A DNA stretch of 64,000 nucleotides, from the NCBI RefSeq assembly GCF_035645195.1, contig NZ_DASQNA010000031.1, forward strand, positions 83,842-147,841. The letters run 5' to 3'. The notes below the pieces were generated by a model. That model was not told the DNA's origin. It saw nothing but the letters and a program-made list of their open reading frames with translations, and did not search any database. The first letter of the stretch is position 1. Every line of letters begins with the position of its first letter. Both the position numbers and the translations under genes were made by a program. Of the stretch, positions 26,009-33,783 are shown one piece after another. This DNA is from Paenibacillus sp. GTDB taxonomy: Bacteria > Bacillota > Bacilli > Paenibacillales > YIM-B00363.

Positions 26009-26181
26009 GAAAACGACTGAGGCAAGGGAAAGCGGGAATAAGCCGTGGAAAATCGAAACGTCGGTCGGGGGCCAACTAATGGAACGGGATCGTTAGAGGG
26101 CAGGTCAGAGGGAGGAACGTTTCGATTAGTATAAGAGGAGCGCAAACAGGAAAACGGCTGAGGCAAGGGAAAGCGGGAATA
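26009..26181. repeat. Two 32-bp direct copies, inverted relatives of the 24.4-24.95 kb repeats
   Basis: GAAAACGRCTGAGGCAAGGG followed by AAAGCGGGAATA occurs at 26009-26040 and 26150-26181 (period 141). Its reverse complement aligns with 24914-24940 (about 22 of 27 bases) and with the CCCGCTTTCCCTT segments of the earlier array. The two sets therefore flank the transposase-like gene in inverted orientation. Confidence 0.75.
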
Positions 26182-26850
26182 ACGCTGCGAGAAGCCGGAA
26201 GTTGACTGGGGGAGAAGCAAAGAGAATTCAAAAGCAGGTCGGGAAAGGGGCAAAAAGTCCGCGAGAAGCTGAGAACAAAATGGGAGAGAGGCAAAAGTCC
26301 ACGGGAAGCAGGGAACAGAACGGGTGAGAGACAAACATTCCGCGAGAAGCTGAGAACAAAATGGGAGAGAGGCAAAAGTCCACAGGAAGCAGGGAACAGG
26401 ACGGGTGTGAGTCAAACAGTCCGCGAGAAGCTGAGAACAAAACGGGAGAGAGGCAAAAGTCCACGGGAAGCAGGGAACAAGACGGGTGAGAGACAAACAG
26501 TCCGCGAGAAGCTGAGAACAAAACGGGAGAGAGGCAAAAGTCCACGGGAAGCAGGGAACAGGACGGGTGAGAGACAAACAGTCCGCGAGAAGCTGAGAAC
26601 AAAATGGGAGAGAGGCAAAAGTCCACGGGAAGCAGGGAACAAGACGGGTGAGAGACAAAAAGTCCGCGAGAAGCTGAGAACAAAATGGGAGAGAGGCAAA
26701 AGTCCACGGGAAGCAGGGAACAGGACGGGTGAGAGACAAACATTCCGCGAGAAGCCGGGACCTGTCGGGGTGAGAAACAAAAGTCCACGAGAAGCTGAGA
26801 ACAGAACGGAGAGAGTAAAAGTCCACAAGAAGCTGATGGTTGACCGCGAG
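26180..26850. repeat. Tandem array with 81-bp period (40 + 41 bp half units), about seven copies
   Basis: The word TCCGCGAGAAGC starts at 26258, 26339, 26420, 26501, 26582, 26663 and 26744. The related half unit TCCACGGGAAGCAGGGAAC lies 40 bases after each. Degenerate copies extend to about 26180 and 26850. The plus strand is almost entirely purine apart from short TCC words. The period is a multiple of three, so frames stay open on both strands, but no start with a ribosome site or recognisable protein is present. Confidence 0.92.
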
Positions 26851-27104
26851 AGGGAAGATTAGTACGCGAAAAAACGATAAAATCGGCGAAAGAGGGGAAT
26901 ATGTTCGCAAAGAAACAGGGGTTGGCCGTGAAGGTTAGGGATAGTGTTGAGGAGCTGCGACAAAAGGTTGAGGGTCAATGGTTGGTAAGCAAAGCTGCGG
27001 GATCGCGGGTGCAAAAATAGGTTGTTTCGAAAAGGAGGTCGGGAGTAAGATATAACTTAGTGTAAAAGTCCGTATATAGACATAGGGAGAACGGGGAGAG
27101 CCAA

Positions 27105-28016
27105 TTGAAGACGAGTTTGGGTGCATACGCGATGTTGATCGCCGTCGCCGTGATGTGGGGAGCGAATTTCGGCATTTCGCGCCTTGCGATGGATACGTTC
27201 GATCCGGTGTTATTTACGTTTTTGCGGTTCGGGCTCGCCGTGCCGTGCTTTTTTTTATTGTTAAAGTGGCAGGAGGGCAGCGTCGGGCTGCCGCGGGCTG
27301 CGCTGCTGCATACGTTCGCGCTCGGTTTGTTTGGCGTCACGCTGCTCGAGCTGCTAGTCATGTACTCGATTAAATATACGACGCTAGCGAATGCATCGTT
27401 GTTGAACGTCGCGCCGTGGCCGATCTTTACGGCATTGCTGGCGCCGCTCGTCACGCGGGAGAAGTTGAGCGTTCGAGTGGCGGTCGGAGGCGGCATCGCG
27501 ATGGTCGGCGTCGCGCTCGTCATTCTCGGCGGGAGCGGGCTCGATTTGTCGTCGGAACATATGGTCGGCAATTTGATGGCGTTCGCCGTCAGCATTATTG
27601 GCGCTTGTTTTAATTTAGGCACGATGCCGTTGATGAACAAGTATTCGGCTCTTCGGGTAACTGCGTGGACGTTGTTGTTCGGCGCGTTGTGCATGGCCCC
27701 GCTCACGTTCGCTTCGTGGGGCAAAGTGCAGTGGGGGACGCTTGGCGCCGTCGAGTGGGGTTCGATCGGGTATAACGTTTTATTCTGCACGCTAATCGGG
27801 TTTTTGGGCTGGAATTGGAGCATGTACAAAATCGGGGCGGCGCGGGCGAATTTCTTCCGCTACGCCGTTCCGGCGGCTGCCGTCGTCGCCGGCTTCGTCA
27901 TGTACGACGAGGCGATTACGTTCACGCAAATCGCCGGCGGCGCGTTCATGCTGCTCGGCCTCGTCTGGATCAGCATGGAGCGAAGGGTCGCGAAGCCGAT
28001 CGCCGGAGCGGCGTAA
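27105..28016 (+). CDS. EamA/DMT family transporter
   Basis: 303 residues from TTG 27105 with GGGGAGAG just upstream. About ten hydrophobic segments form two EamA repeats (roughly residues 6-138 and 150-292). Typical features are WGANFGISRLAM in the first helix and the ANASLLNVAPWPIFTALLAP segment closing repeat one. These proteins export or import small metabolites such as amino acids, purines or sugar derivatives; the substrate is unknown. It is followed after three bases by a second EamA gene, so the two may form a paired or heterodimeric transporter. Confidence 0.87.
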   Translation: MKTSLGAYAMLIAVAVMWGANFGISRLAMDTFDPVLFTFLRFGLAVPCFFLLLKWQEGSVGLPRAALLHTFALGLFGVTLLELLVMYSIKYTTLANASLLNVAPWPIFTALLAPLVTREKLSVRVAVGGGIAMVGVALVILGGSGLDLSSEHMVGNLMAFAVSIIGACFNLGTMPLMNKYSALRVTAWTLLFGALCMAPLTFASWGKVQWGTLGAVEWGSIGYNVLFCTLIGFLGWNWSMYKIGAARANFFRYAVPAAAVVAGFVMYDEAITFTQIAGGAFMLLGLVWISMERRVAKPIAGAA

Positions 28017-28019
28017 GCG

Positions 28020-28883
28020 ATGCTATATCTTATCGTCGCTTCTTTGGCATGGAGCATCGTAAGCGTGCTGGTTAAAGTCGCGTCCTTGCAGTTCGATGCA
28101 TATTCGATCACGTTCGCGCGGTTTTCGATCGGCGTAGCGGCGCTCGCCGTTTTCCTGTACGCGACGCGCAAGTCGCTTCGACCGGCGGCGATGCACCGAT
28201 GGATCTGGATCGGCGCGATCGGCAAATGCGCGAATTATTTGTTCGAGAATATCGCGATTTCGATCGGCCATGCGTACGGGGGAGTGCTCGTCCTGCCGAT
28301 TCAGACGATTACGCTGCTGATCGTCGGCATGTTCCTGTTCAAAGAAAAGCCGGGAGCGCGCAGCTGGGGAGCCGCCGCGCTCGTGCTGGCGGGCGTGCTC
28401 CTGATCACGTTGAACGGCAGGCCGCCGATGGCCGCCTTCGGCGAGCAGGGGGTCGTAACGCTGTTGTTCGCGCTTTCCGGGGTCGGCGCCGCGCTGCATT
28501 TCTTAAGCTCCAAAATGCTCCTCGACGCGATGAACGACGTGTCGATGAACTACAGCACGTTCTTCTGGGCGTCGCTGTTCGCCGCCGCGCCGCTCCCGTT
28601 CGCGGCGGATTGGGAGCCGACGTTCGTTCCTGGCGCGTGGCTGGCCGCCGTCGCGCTCGGTCTCGTCACGGGGTTCAGCTTCATCATGCTGTCGAGGGCG
28701 CTCAGGACGGTGAAATTTTCCGTAGCCGTCATCGTTTCCAATATGGCCGCGCTGTTTACCGTGTTGTGGTCGGGCCTGTTTTTGGGCGAACCGATAACGT
28801 TGTATATCGTCCTCGGCGCGGCGACGATCGTTGCGGGGATGACGATGCTGAATTGGCCGTCGAGAGCCGCTCAAAAGGGTTAA
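28020..28883 (+). CDS. EamA/DMT family transporter, second of a tandem pair
   Basis: 287 residues, again about ten membrane helices in two EamA repeats. It starts three bases after the preceding transporter with GGAGCGG as ribosome site. Repeat one ends near GAAALVLAGVLLITLNG and repeat two near LYIVLGAATIVAGMTML. The sequence is only distantly related to its neighbour, so this is a two-gene transporter operon rather than a recent duplication. Its 3' end overlaps the convergent cotJC stop by four bases, so no separate terminator exists between them. Confidence 0.87.
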   Translation: MLYLIVASLAWSIVSVLVKVASLQFDAYSITFARFSIGVAALAVFLYATRKSLRPAAMHRWIWIGAIGKCANYLFENIAISIGHAYGGVLVLPIQTITLLIVGMFLFKEKPGARSWGAAALVLAGVLLITLNGRPPMAAFGEQGVVTLLFALSGVGAALHFLSSKMLLDAMNDVSMNYSTFFWASLFAAAPLPFAADWEPTFVPGAWLAAVALGLVTGFSFIMLSRALRTVKFSVAVIVSNMAALFTVLWSGLFLGEPITLYIVLGAATIVAGMTMLNWPSRAAQKG

Positions 28884-29449
28884 AAGATTTTTTTCGTTTG
28901 CTGGTCCGCTTTCAGTATTTCGATGGCTTCCCGGAAGCGCTGCGAGTGAACGATTTCGCGCTCGCGCAGGAAAGTCAGACTGTCGATCAAGTCCACGTCG
29001 TCGGTCATGTCGATAAGCCACTGATAGGTGGCCCGCGCCTTCTCCTCGGCCGCGACGTCTTCATATAGGTCGGCGATCGGATCGCCTTTGGCTTGAATGA
29101 ACGCCGCGGTCCACGGAACGCCCGCGGCGTTGTGGTAGAAGAGCGCCTTATCGTGGTTGGCGTAATGGTCGCCGAGACCGGCTTCCTTCATTTGCTCCGG
29201 CGTGGCGTCTTTGGTGAGCTTGTAGATCATCGTGGCGATCATTTCGAGGTGCGCGAGCTCTTCGGTGCCGATATCGTTAACGATCGCGATCACTTTCTCG
29301 GGAAGCGTATACCGTTGGTTCAGGTAACGGAGAGCCGCGGCCAGTTCTCCGTCGGCGCCTCCGTACTGTTCGATCAAATATTTCGCCATCCGCGGATCGC
29401 ATTTGCTGACGCGAACGGGGTACTGCAGCTTTTTCTCATAAATCCACAT
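28880..29449 (-). CDS. cotJC: Spore coat protein CotJC (manganese catalase family)
   Basis: 189 residues. It is a ferritin-like four-helix protein of the Mn-catalase family: GTEELAHLEMIATMI and AEEKARATYQWL carry Glu/His ligands, and REREIVHSQRF provides the last His. An additional Glu lies in the first helix. The start MWIYEKKLQYPV is characteristic of CotJC. In B. subtilis it is a coat component made under sigma-E in the mother cell. It is the third gene of cotJABC and shares its last four bases with the convergent EamA gene. Confidence 0.95.
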   Translation of the reverse strand: MWIYEKKLQYPVRVSKCDPRMAKYLIEQYGGADGELAAALRYLNQRYTLPEKVIAIVNDIGTEELAHLEMIATMIYKLTKDATPEQMKEAGLGDHYANHDKALFYHNAAGVPWTAAFIQAKGDPIADLYEDVAAEEKARATYQWLIDMTDDVDLIDSLTFLREREIVHSQRFREAIEILKADQQTKKIF

Positions 29450-29474
29450 CCGTCCGATTCCCCCCTCTTGGATC

Positions 29475-29756
29475 CTACACTTGCCAAGGCCAAGGCGCTT
29501 CCTTCCAAGCGAAAGGCGCCGGCGAATAGCTGCTGCCGAAATGGCGCAGCGGTCCGAACAGCGCTTCGAACTGCTGCTTTAACGCCATGCTTTTCTGCGC
29601 GAACTGGTTGTACTGCGCGATGGCGGCTTGGTCGTCCGGGTGGGTGTCCAAGTATAAATTCAATTCTACGAGGACGAAATCGACTTCTTGGATTTGCCGC
29701 AATAGCTCGTAGTAGGTTTTCTTCTGGTCGTCCTTCCAACCGTCGATGGTGCTCAT
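29475..29756 (-). CDS. cotJB: Spore coat protein CotJB
   Basis: 93 residues from ATG 29756, preceded by AAAGGGGGAG. The protein has the CotJB pattern: YYELLRQIQEVDFVLVELNL, LDTHPDD and a C-terminal Pro/Trp-rich tail (WKEAPWPW). The start overlaps the cotJA stop in an ATGA arrangement. In B. subtilis the CotJ proteins depend on each other for assembly in the inner coat. No enzymatic motif is present. Confidence 0.93.
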   Translation of the reverse strand: MSTIDGWKDDQKKTYYELLRQIQEVDFVLVELNLYLDTHPDDQAAIAQYNQFAQKSMALKQQFEALFGPLRHFGSSYSPAPFAWKEAPWPWQV

Positions 29757-29986
29757 TCGCGTTTCTCCCCCTTTTGCAGCGATTCGTACGGGTTCGAGTA
29801 CGGCGCGAACAAAGCGGGCCATAGCGTGCCGTGCTTTAACGCGTCGCTCGGGGAAAATTGCGGAAGCCCGTACGGCTGGAAGCCTAGGTACAGCTGGGGC
29901 GGGGTTTCGTATGTTTTCACCGGCAGCGGTGGACACGGGTCGAACGGGCCGACGAACGGCGTATAAGTTTTCCTCGGCGTATACAT
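29753..29986 (-). CDS. cotJA: Spore coat associated protein CotJA
   Basis: 77 residues from ATG 29986 with GGGAGG nine bases upstream. It is proline- and tyrosine-rich (YTPFVGPFDPCPPLPVKTYETP), as in CotJA. It is the first gene of cotJABC. A sigma-E promoter is expected, but only a weak -10-like CATACGAAT was seen about 37 bases before the start, without a convincing -35. Confidence 0.92.
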   Translation of the reverse strand: MYTPRKTYTPFVGPFDPCPPLPVKTYETPPQLYLGFQPYGLPQFSPSDALKHGTLWPALFAPYSNPYESLQKGEKRE

Positions 29987-30063
29987 GACGATACCTCCCG
30001 AAAAAGCGTACTCCGTACACATATTCGTATGCCGGGGCGCGGCGAAAAAGTCCGAAACATTTG

Positions 30064-30093
30064 TTGATAAGGTTAAATTGGTTCTGCTAGAAT
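30064..30093 (+). promoter_or_regulatory. Sigma-A promoter of the Gfo/Idh-AraC pair
   Basis: TTGATA (30064-30069), an 18-base spacer and TAGAAT (30088-30093) preceded by TGC, an extended -10. Confidence 0.68.
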
Positions 30094-30202
30094 CTGCTTG
30101 GACGGTTCGCTGCAGGGGCGTCGCCGGCGACGTGAGCGTAACCTGCCGAGAGGCGGCGGCACGGAGCGAAAGCGTAGAGTATGGAAGGGGAGAAAAAAGC
30201 GA

Positions 30203-31195
30203 ATGGTTCGCTTTGGCATCATAGGGACAAATTGGATTACGGAACGTTTTTTGCAGGCGGGCAGGACGGTCGAAGGGTTCGAAGCGGCCGCCGTTTGTTC
30301 CCGCGCGCTCGAACGCGCGGAGGCGTACGCGGCGCAGCACGGAGTTCCGCATCGCTTCGCGAGCGTCGAGGATATGGCCGCGTCGGGAACGGTCGATGCG
30401 GTATACATCGCAAGCCCGAACGCGTTGCATGCGGAGCAGGCGATTCGCTGCCTGGATCTTGGGCTGCACGTGCTGTGCGAGAAGCCGCTGGCTTCGAACG
30501 AATTCGAAGCGGCTGCGATGATCGAAGCGGCGAAGCGGAACGGGGCGCTGCTCATGGAAGCGATGAAAACGACGTTCCTGCCGAATTTCGAAGCGATACG
30601 GGACAATCTGCATCGCGTCGGTAAGGTCCGGCGGGTGAACGCGTCGTACAACCAGTATTCGTCGAGGTACGACGCGTACCGGGCGGGGACCGTCTTGAAT
30701 GCGTTCGATCCGACGCTGTCGAACGGCGCGTTGATGGATTTGGGCGTCTATTGCATCTACCCCATCGTGCGGATGTTCGGAGCGCCGAAGTCGGTAAAGG
30801 CGAACGGCGTCATGCTGGAGTCCGGCGTTGACGGCGCGGGCAGCTTGCTGCTTCAGTACGAAGGCATGGAAGCGGTGGTCGCGTATTCGAAGATTACGCA
30901 TTCGACCGTCCCGTGCGAAATTCAAGGGGAGGACGGGAACCTCGTGTTCGATAAGATGAGCGAGCCGGAAACGGTCGAGTGGCGCAACCGCCGGGGGGAG
31001 GCGGAAACGTTGACGCGGCCGCAATCCGAGCATACGATGCGCTACGAGATCGAAGCGTTCATGGAGCTCGTCCGCCGCGGGGCGACGGAATCGCCGGTCA
31101 ACAGCCACGAGGTGTCGCTCGCGACGATTCGCATCATGGACGAGGCGCGCCGTCAAATGGGGCTGGTCTACCCGGCGGACCGAAATCGGCCATGA
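30203..31195 (+). CDS. Gfo/Idh/MocA family oxidoreductase
   Basis: 330 residues from ATG 30203, preceded by AAGGGGAG. The Rossmann motif GTNWIT near residue 8 departs from GxGxxG. CEKPLASN near residue 93 is the family signature, and DLGVYCIYPIVRMFG is the catalytic-helix region. It resembles the trans-dihydrodiol/glucose-fructose oxidoreductase branch. It is translationally coupled (ATGA) to an AraC regulator and precedes an alpha-galactosidase gene, suggesting a galactoside-related redox step, but the substrate is not known. Confidence 0.85.
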   Translation: MVRFGIIGTNWITERFLQAGRTVEGFEAAAVCSRALERAEAYAAQHGVPHRFASVEDMAASGTVDAVYIASPNALHAEQAIRCLDLGLHVLCEKPLASNEFEAAAMIEAAKRNGALLMEAMKTTFLPNFEAIRDNLHRVGKVRRVNASYNQYSSRYDAYRAGTVLNAFDPTLSNGALMDLGVYCIYPIVRMFGAPKSVKANGVMLESGVDGAGSLLLQYEGMEAVVAYSKITHSTVPCEIQGEDGNLVFDKMSEPETVEWRNRRGEAETLTRPQSEHTMRYEIEAFMELVRRGATESPVNSHEVSLATIRIMDEARRQMGLVYPADRNRP

Positions 31196-32106
31196 CCGGC
31201 GGGGCGGCGCTGTTTCCCGATGCCGCGCTGGCGGAGGACGTGTATCCGAGAGCGTACGCGTATTATTTCCGGCAGTGGCAGGCGTTCGATATGCCGTTTC
31301 ACCGCCACGACTCGACGGAGATCATGTATGTGATCCGGGGCGAGTGCCGCGTCGAAGTGTCGCATCGGGAATCGGCGCCGCCGGATGCATTCGGGCTGAC
31401 GAACGGCGAATTCGTCGTCATCGGGGCGAATGTGCCGCATCGCCTCGTCGTCGAGGGCACGTGCCGCATGCTGAACGTGGAGTTCAACTTCCTGCGCAGC
31501 GAAGCGGCGGCGGTGCCGTCGATGCGCAGGCTGGCGGCCGAAGAGCGCGCGCTGAGCGCGCTCTTGTCGGCTCCGGAGCCGTATTTACTGCTTCGGGACC
31601 CCGACGAAGTGTACTATGCGTTGAAGGCGCTCGTGCTCGAGCTGGATGCGGCGGGCGCGAACGGCGGGACGATGGCGCATTTGCTGTTCGCCCAGCTGCT
31701 GATTCGCATCGCCCGGCTTCGCGAGGAGCGGCGCGGCGAGCCGCAAGCCGAGCGGTATGTGCGGCAGTGCATCGCATTTATGAGCCAAAATTACGACCGG
31801 GACATCGGCGCTAAGGATATCGCGGCCGCCGTTAATTTGCATCCCGGCTACGTGCATCGACTGTTCAAGGCGCAAACCGGGCGGACGGTCAACGCGTATT
31901 TGACGTCGCTGCGTATCGAAAAGGCGAAAATGCTGCTGCAGCGCACCGATATTCCGATCGCGGACATCAGCGATGCGATCGGGATCGGCAGCAGGCAGTA
32001 TTTCCACGCGCTGTTCAAACGAATGACGAATCGGACGCCGGCGGAGTACCGCCAAACGATGATGACGCAAAAGTGGGACGTTCGGGGAAAAGGTGACGAT
32101 AGTTGA
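31192..32106 (+). CDS. AraC family transcriptional regulator with N-terminal cupin
   Basis: 304 residues. The N-terminal cupin sensor (about 20-110) includes PFHRHDSTEIMYVIRGE and NVPHRLVV. Two helix-turn-helix units occupy about residues 195-300: IGAKDIAAAVNLHPGYVHRLF and IADISDAIGIGSRQYFHALFKR. It starts inside the stop of the Gfo/Idh gene. The direct repeat GAAAAGGTGACGAT at 32087 and 32120, between this gene and melA, is the likely binding site. It probably activates the alpha-galactosidase gene in response to a galactoside. Confidence 0.92.
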   Translation: MTGGAALFPDAALAEDVYPRAYAYYFRQWQAFDMPFHRHDSTEIMYVIRGECRVEVSHRESAPPDAFGLTNGEFVVIGANVPHRLVVEGTCRMLNVEFNFLRSEAAAVPSMRRLAAEERALSALLSAPEPYLLLRDPDEVYYALKALVLELDAAGANGGTMAHLLFAQLLIRIARLREERRGEPQAERYVRQCIAFMSQNYDRDIGAKDIAAAVNLHPGYVHRLFKAQTGRTVNAYLTSLRIEKAKMLLQRTDIPIADISDAIGIGSRQYFHALFKRMTNRTPAEYRQTMMTQKWDVRGKGDDS

Positions 32107-32133
32107 CACCTTGGGCGCCGAAAAGGTGACGAT
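32087..32133 (+). promoter_or_regulatory. 14-bp direct repeat, period 33: candidate AraC operator for melA
   Basis: GAAAAGGTGACGAT occurs perfectly at 32087-32100 and 32120-32133. The first copy overlaps the 3' end of the AraC gene. An extended -10 (TGC-TACAAT, 32163-32168) follows 30 bases after the second copy. A cre-like word TGATAACGCTTCCC lies between them (two mismatches from consensus). Confidence 0.6.
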
Positions 32134-32159
32134 TTTGATAACGCTTCCCTTGGGGCCGT

Positions 32160-32168
32160 TGCTACAAT
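32160..32168 (+). promoter_or_regulatory. Extended -10 promoter of the GH4 gene
   Basis: TGC-TACAAT, 55 bases before the ATG. No -35 with correct spacing (TTGATA is 22 bases away), which fits an activator-dependent promoter. Confidence 0.5.
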
Positions 32169-32222
32169 GAAACTATAAGCGGCCGCTCGAACGATACTGC
32201 GCGCCGCGAAGGGGAAGAGGAC

Positions 32223-33731
32223 ATGTCATTCAAAATCGCATTCATCGGAGCGGGCAGCATCGGGTTCACGAGAGGCTTGCTTCGCGATTTGCTGAGCGTG
32301 CCGGAGTTCCGGGACATCGAGGTTGCGTTCATGGACATCGACGAACGGAATTTGGGCATGGTGACCGAGCTGTGTCAGCGCGACATTCGGGAGAACGGCC
32401 TCGCGATCGACATCCAAGCGACGACGGATCGGCGCGAGGCGCTGCGCGACGCGAAGTACGTCATCTGCACGATCCGCGTAGGCGGCCTTGAAGCGTTCCG
32501 AACCGACGTCGAAATCCCGCTTAAGTATGGCGTCGACCAATGCGTCGGCGACACGCTGTGCGCCGGCGGCATCATGTACGGGCAGCGCGGCATCGCCGAA
32601 ATGTTGAGCTTGTGCCGCGACATTCGCGAATGCGCGCGCGAAGACGTGCTGCTGCTCAATTACGCGAACCCGATGGCGATGCTGACGTGGGCATGCAATC
32701 AATACGGCGGGGTGAACACGGTCGGACTGTGCCACGGCGTGCAGCACGGCCACCATCAAATCGCCGAGGTGTTCGGTCTCGACAAGCGCGAGGTGGACAT
32801 CGTTTGCGCCGGCATCAATCACCAAACATGGTACATACAAATTCGGCACAACGGCCGCGATTTGACGAAGGGGCTGCTTGAGGCGTTCGAGAAGCACGAG
32901 GCATACTCACGCACCGAGAAGGTGCGCATCGACATGCTGCGCCGGTTCGGGTACTACAGCACGGAGTCGAACGGCCATCTCAGCGAATACGTGCCTTGGT
33001 ATCGGAAGCGTCCGGACGAAATAAACGACTGGATCGACCTGGGAAGCTGGATCAATGGGGAAACCGGCGGCTATCTTCGCGTCTGCACGGAAGGTCGCAA
33101 TTGGTTCGAAACGGACTTCCCGAATTGGATGAAGGAAGCGCCGAAGACGTACGCGCCGGATCAGCGCGGCGAGGAGCACGGCTCGTACATCATCGAGGCG
33201 CTGGAGACGGGACGCGTGTACCGGGGACATTTCAACGTCGTCAACAACGGCATCATCTCGAATTTGCCGGACGATTGCGTCGTCGAGGCGCCCGGTTACG
33301 TCGACGGGAACGGTATCTCGATGACGAAGGTCGGCGCGCTGCCGCTCGGGCCGGCTGCCGTGTGCAATGTCAGCGTGTCGGTGCAGCGCCTCGCCGTCGA
33401 GGCGGCCGTCCGGGGCGACGACATGCTGCTTCGGCAGGCGTTCTTAATGGATCCGCTCGTCGGCGCCGTCTGCAATCCGAAAGAAGTGTGGCAGATGGTT
33501 GACGAGATGCTGGTCGCGCAGGAGCGTTGGCTGCCGCAGTACGGCGCGGCGATCGCGGAGGCGAAAGAGCGGCTCGAGAGCGGCCCCCGCGTGCCGACGA
33601 GAGATGGGTACCAAGGCGCCGCGCGGCTTCGGGTGAAGTCGGTGGAGGAAATGAGGCAGGATCGCGAAGCGGCGAACAAAAACGCTTCCGAAGCGGACAA
33701 AGGAAAGGACCGCGCGGAAGCGAAAGCGTAA
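32223..33731 (+). CDS. melA: GH4 alpha-galactosidase/alpha-glucosidase (NAD- and metal-dependent)
   Basis: 502 residues, slightly longer than E. coli MelA. The NAD-binding start is FIGAGSIGFTRGLLRDLL. GH4 hallmarks follow: NYANPMAMLTWA, the metal-binding Cys-His in GLCHGVQ, and AGINHQTWYIQI. GH4 enzymes cleave glycosides by an oxidation-elimination mechanism using NAD and Mn. The C-terminal 30 residues are highly charged, low-complexity and outside the normal fold. It is placed after the AraC regulator and followed by a strong terminator. Alpha-galactosidase is the best guess; alpha-galacturonidase relatives exist in GH4 and fit a pectin-degrading organism. Confidence 0.82.
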   Translation: MSFKIAFIGAGSIGFTRGLLRDLLSVPEFRDIEVAFMDIDERNLGMVTELCQRDIRENGLAIDIQATTDRREALRDAKYVICTIRVGGLEAFRTDVEIPLKYGVDQCVGDTLCAGGIMYGQRGIAEMLSLCRDIRECAREDVLLLNYANPMAMLTWACNQYGGVNTVGLCHGVQHGHHQIAEVFGLDKREVDIVCAGINHQTWYIQIRHNGRDLTKGLLEAFEKHEAYSRTEKVRIDMLRRFGYYSTESNGHLSEYVPWYRKRPDEINDWIDLGSWINGETGGYLRVCTEGRNWFETDFPNWMKEAPKTYAPDQRGEEHGSYIIEALETGRVYRGHFNVVNNGIISNLPDDCVVEAPGYVDGNGISMTKVGALPLGPAAVCNVSVSVQRLAVEAAVRGDDMLLRQAFLMDPLVGAVCNPKEVWQMVDEMLVAQERWLPQYGAAIAEAKERLESGPRVPTRDGYQGAARLRVKSVEEMRQDREAANKNASEADKGKDRAEAKA

Positions 33732-33737
33732 CGAAAC

Positions 33738-33766
33738 AGGACCCGGCGCCTCTCGCGCCGGGTCCT
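33738..33766. terminator. Bidirectional terminator between melA and the SLH gene
   Basis: AGGACCCGGCGC pairs perfectly with GCGCCGGGTCCT, five-base loop, followed by TTCGCAT. The T tract is short. Confidence 0.65.
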
Positions 33767-33783
33767 TCGCATGGGGCGCCCGT

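Larger units (their letters stand above)
25893..27104. other. 1.2-kb purine-rich repeat region without a credible gene
   Basis: No credible gene is seen. The stretch holds two 32-bp copies (26009, 26150) related in inverted orientation to the array at 24446-24950, an 11-bp inverted repeat AATCGAAACGT/ACGTTTCGATT (26051, 26117) and the 81-bp tandem array. Bases 26850-27100 are similarly purine-rich with fading repeat traces. Long open frames exist on both strands, but they merely follow the repeat. Confidence 0.7.

Noticed and set aside
25945..26910. 321-codon and shorter open frames over the 81-bp array on both strands
   Set aside because: They follow from a repeat period divisible by three. 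There is no ribosome site or signal peptide, and the translation is Leu/Ser/Pro repeats only.
30023..30031. Sigma-E promoter for cotJA
   Set aside because: CATACGAAT resembles a sigma-E -10, but no -35 match lies 13-15 bases upstream.
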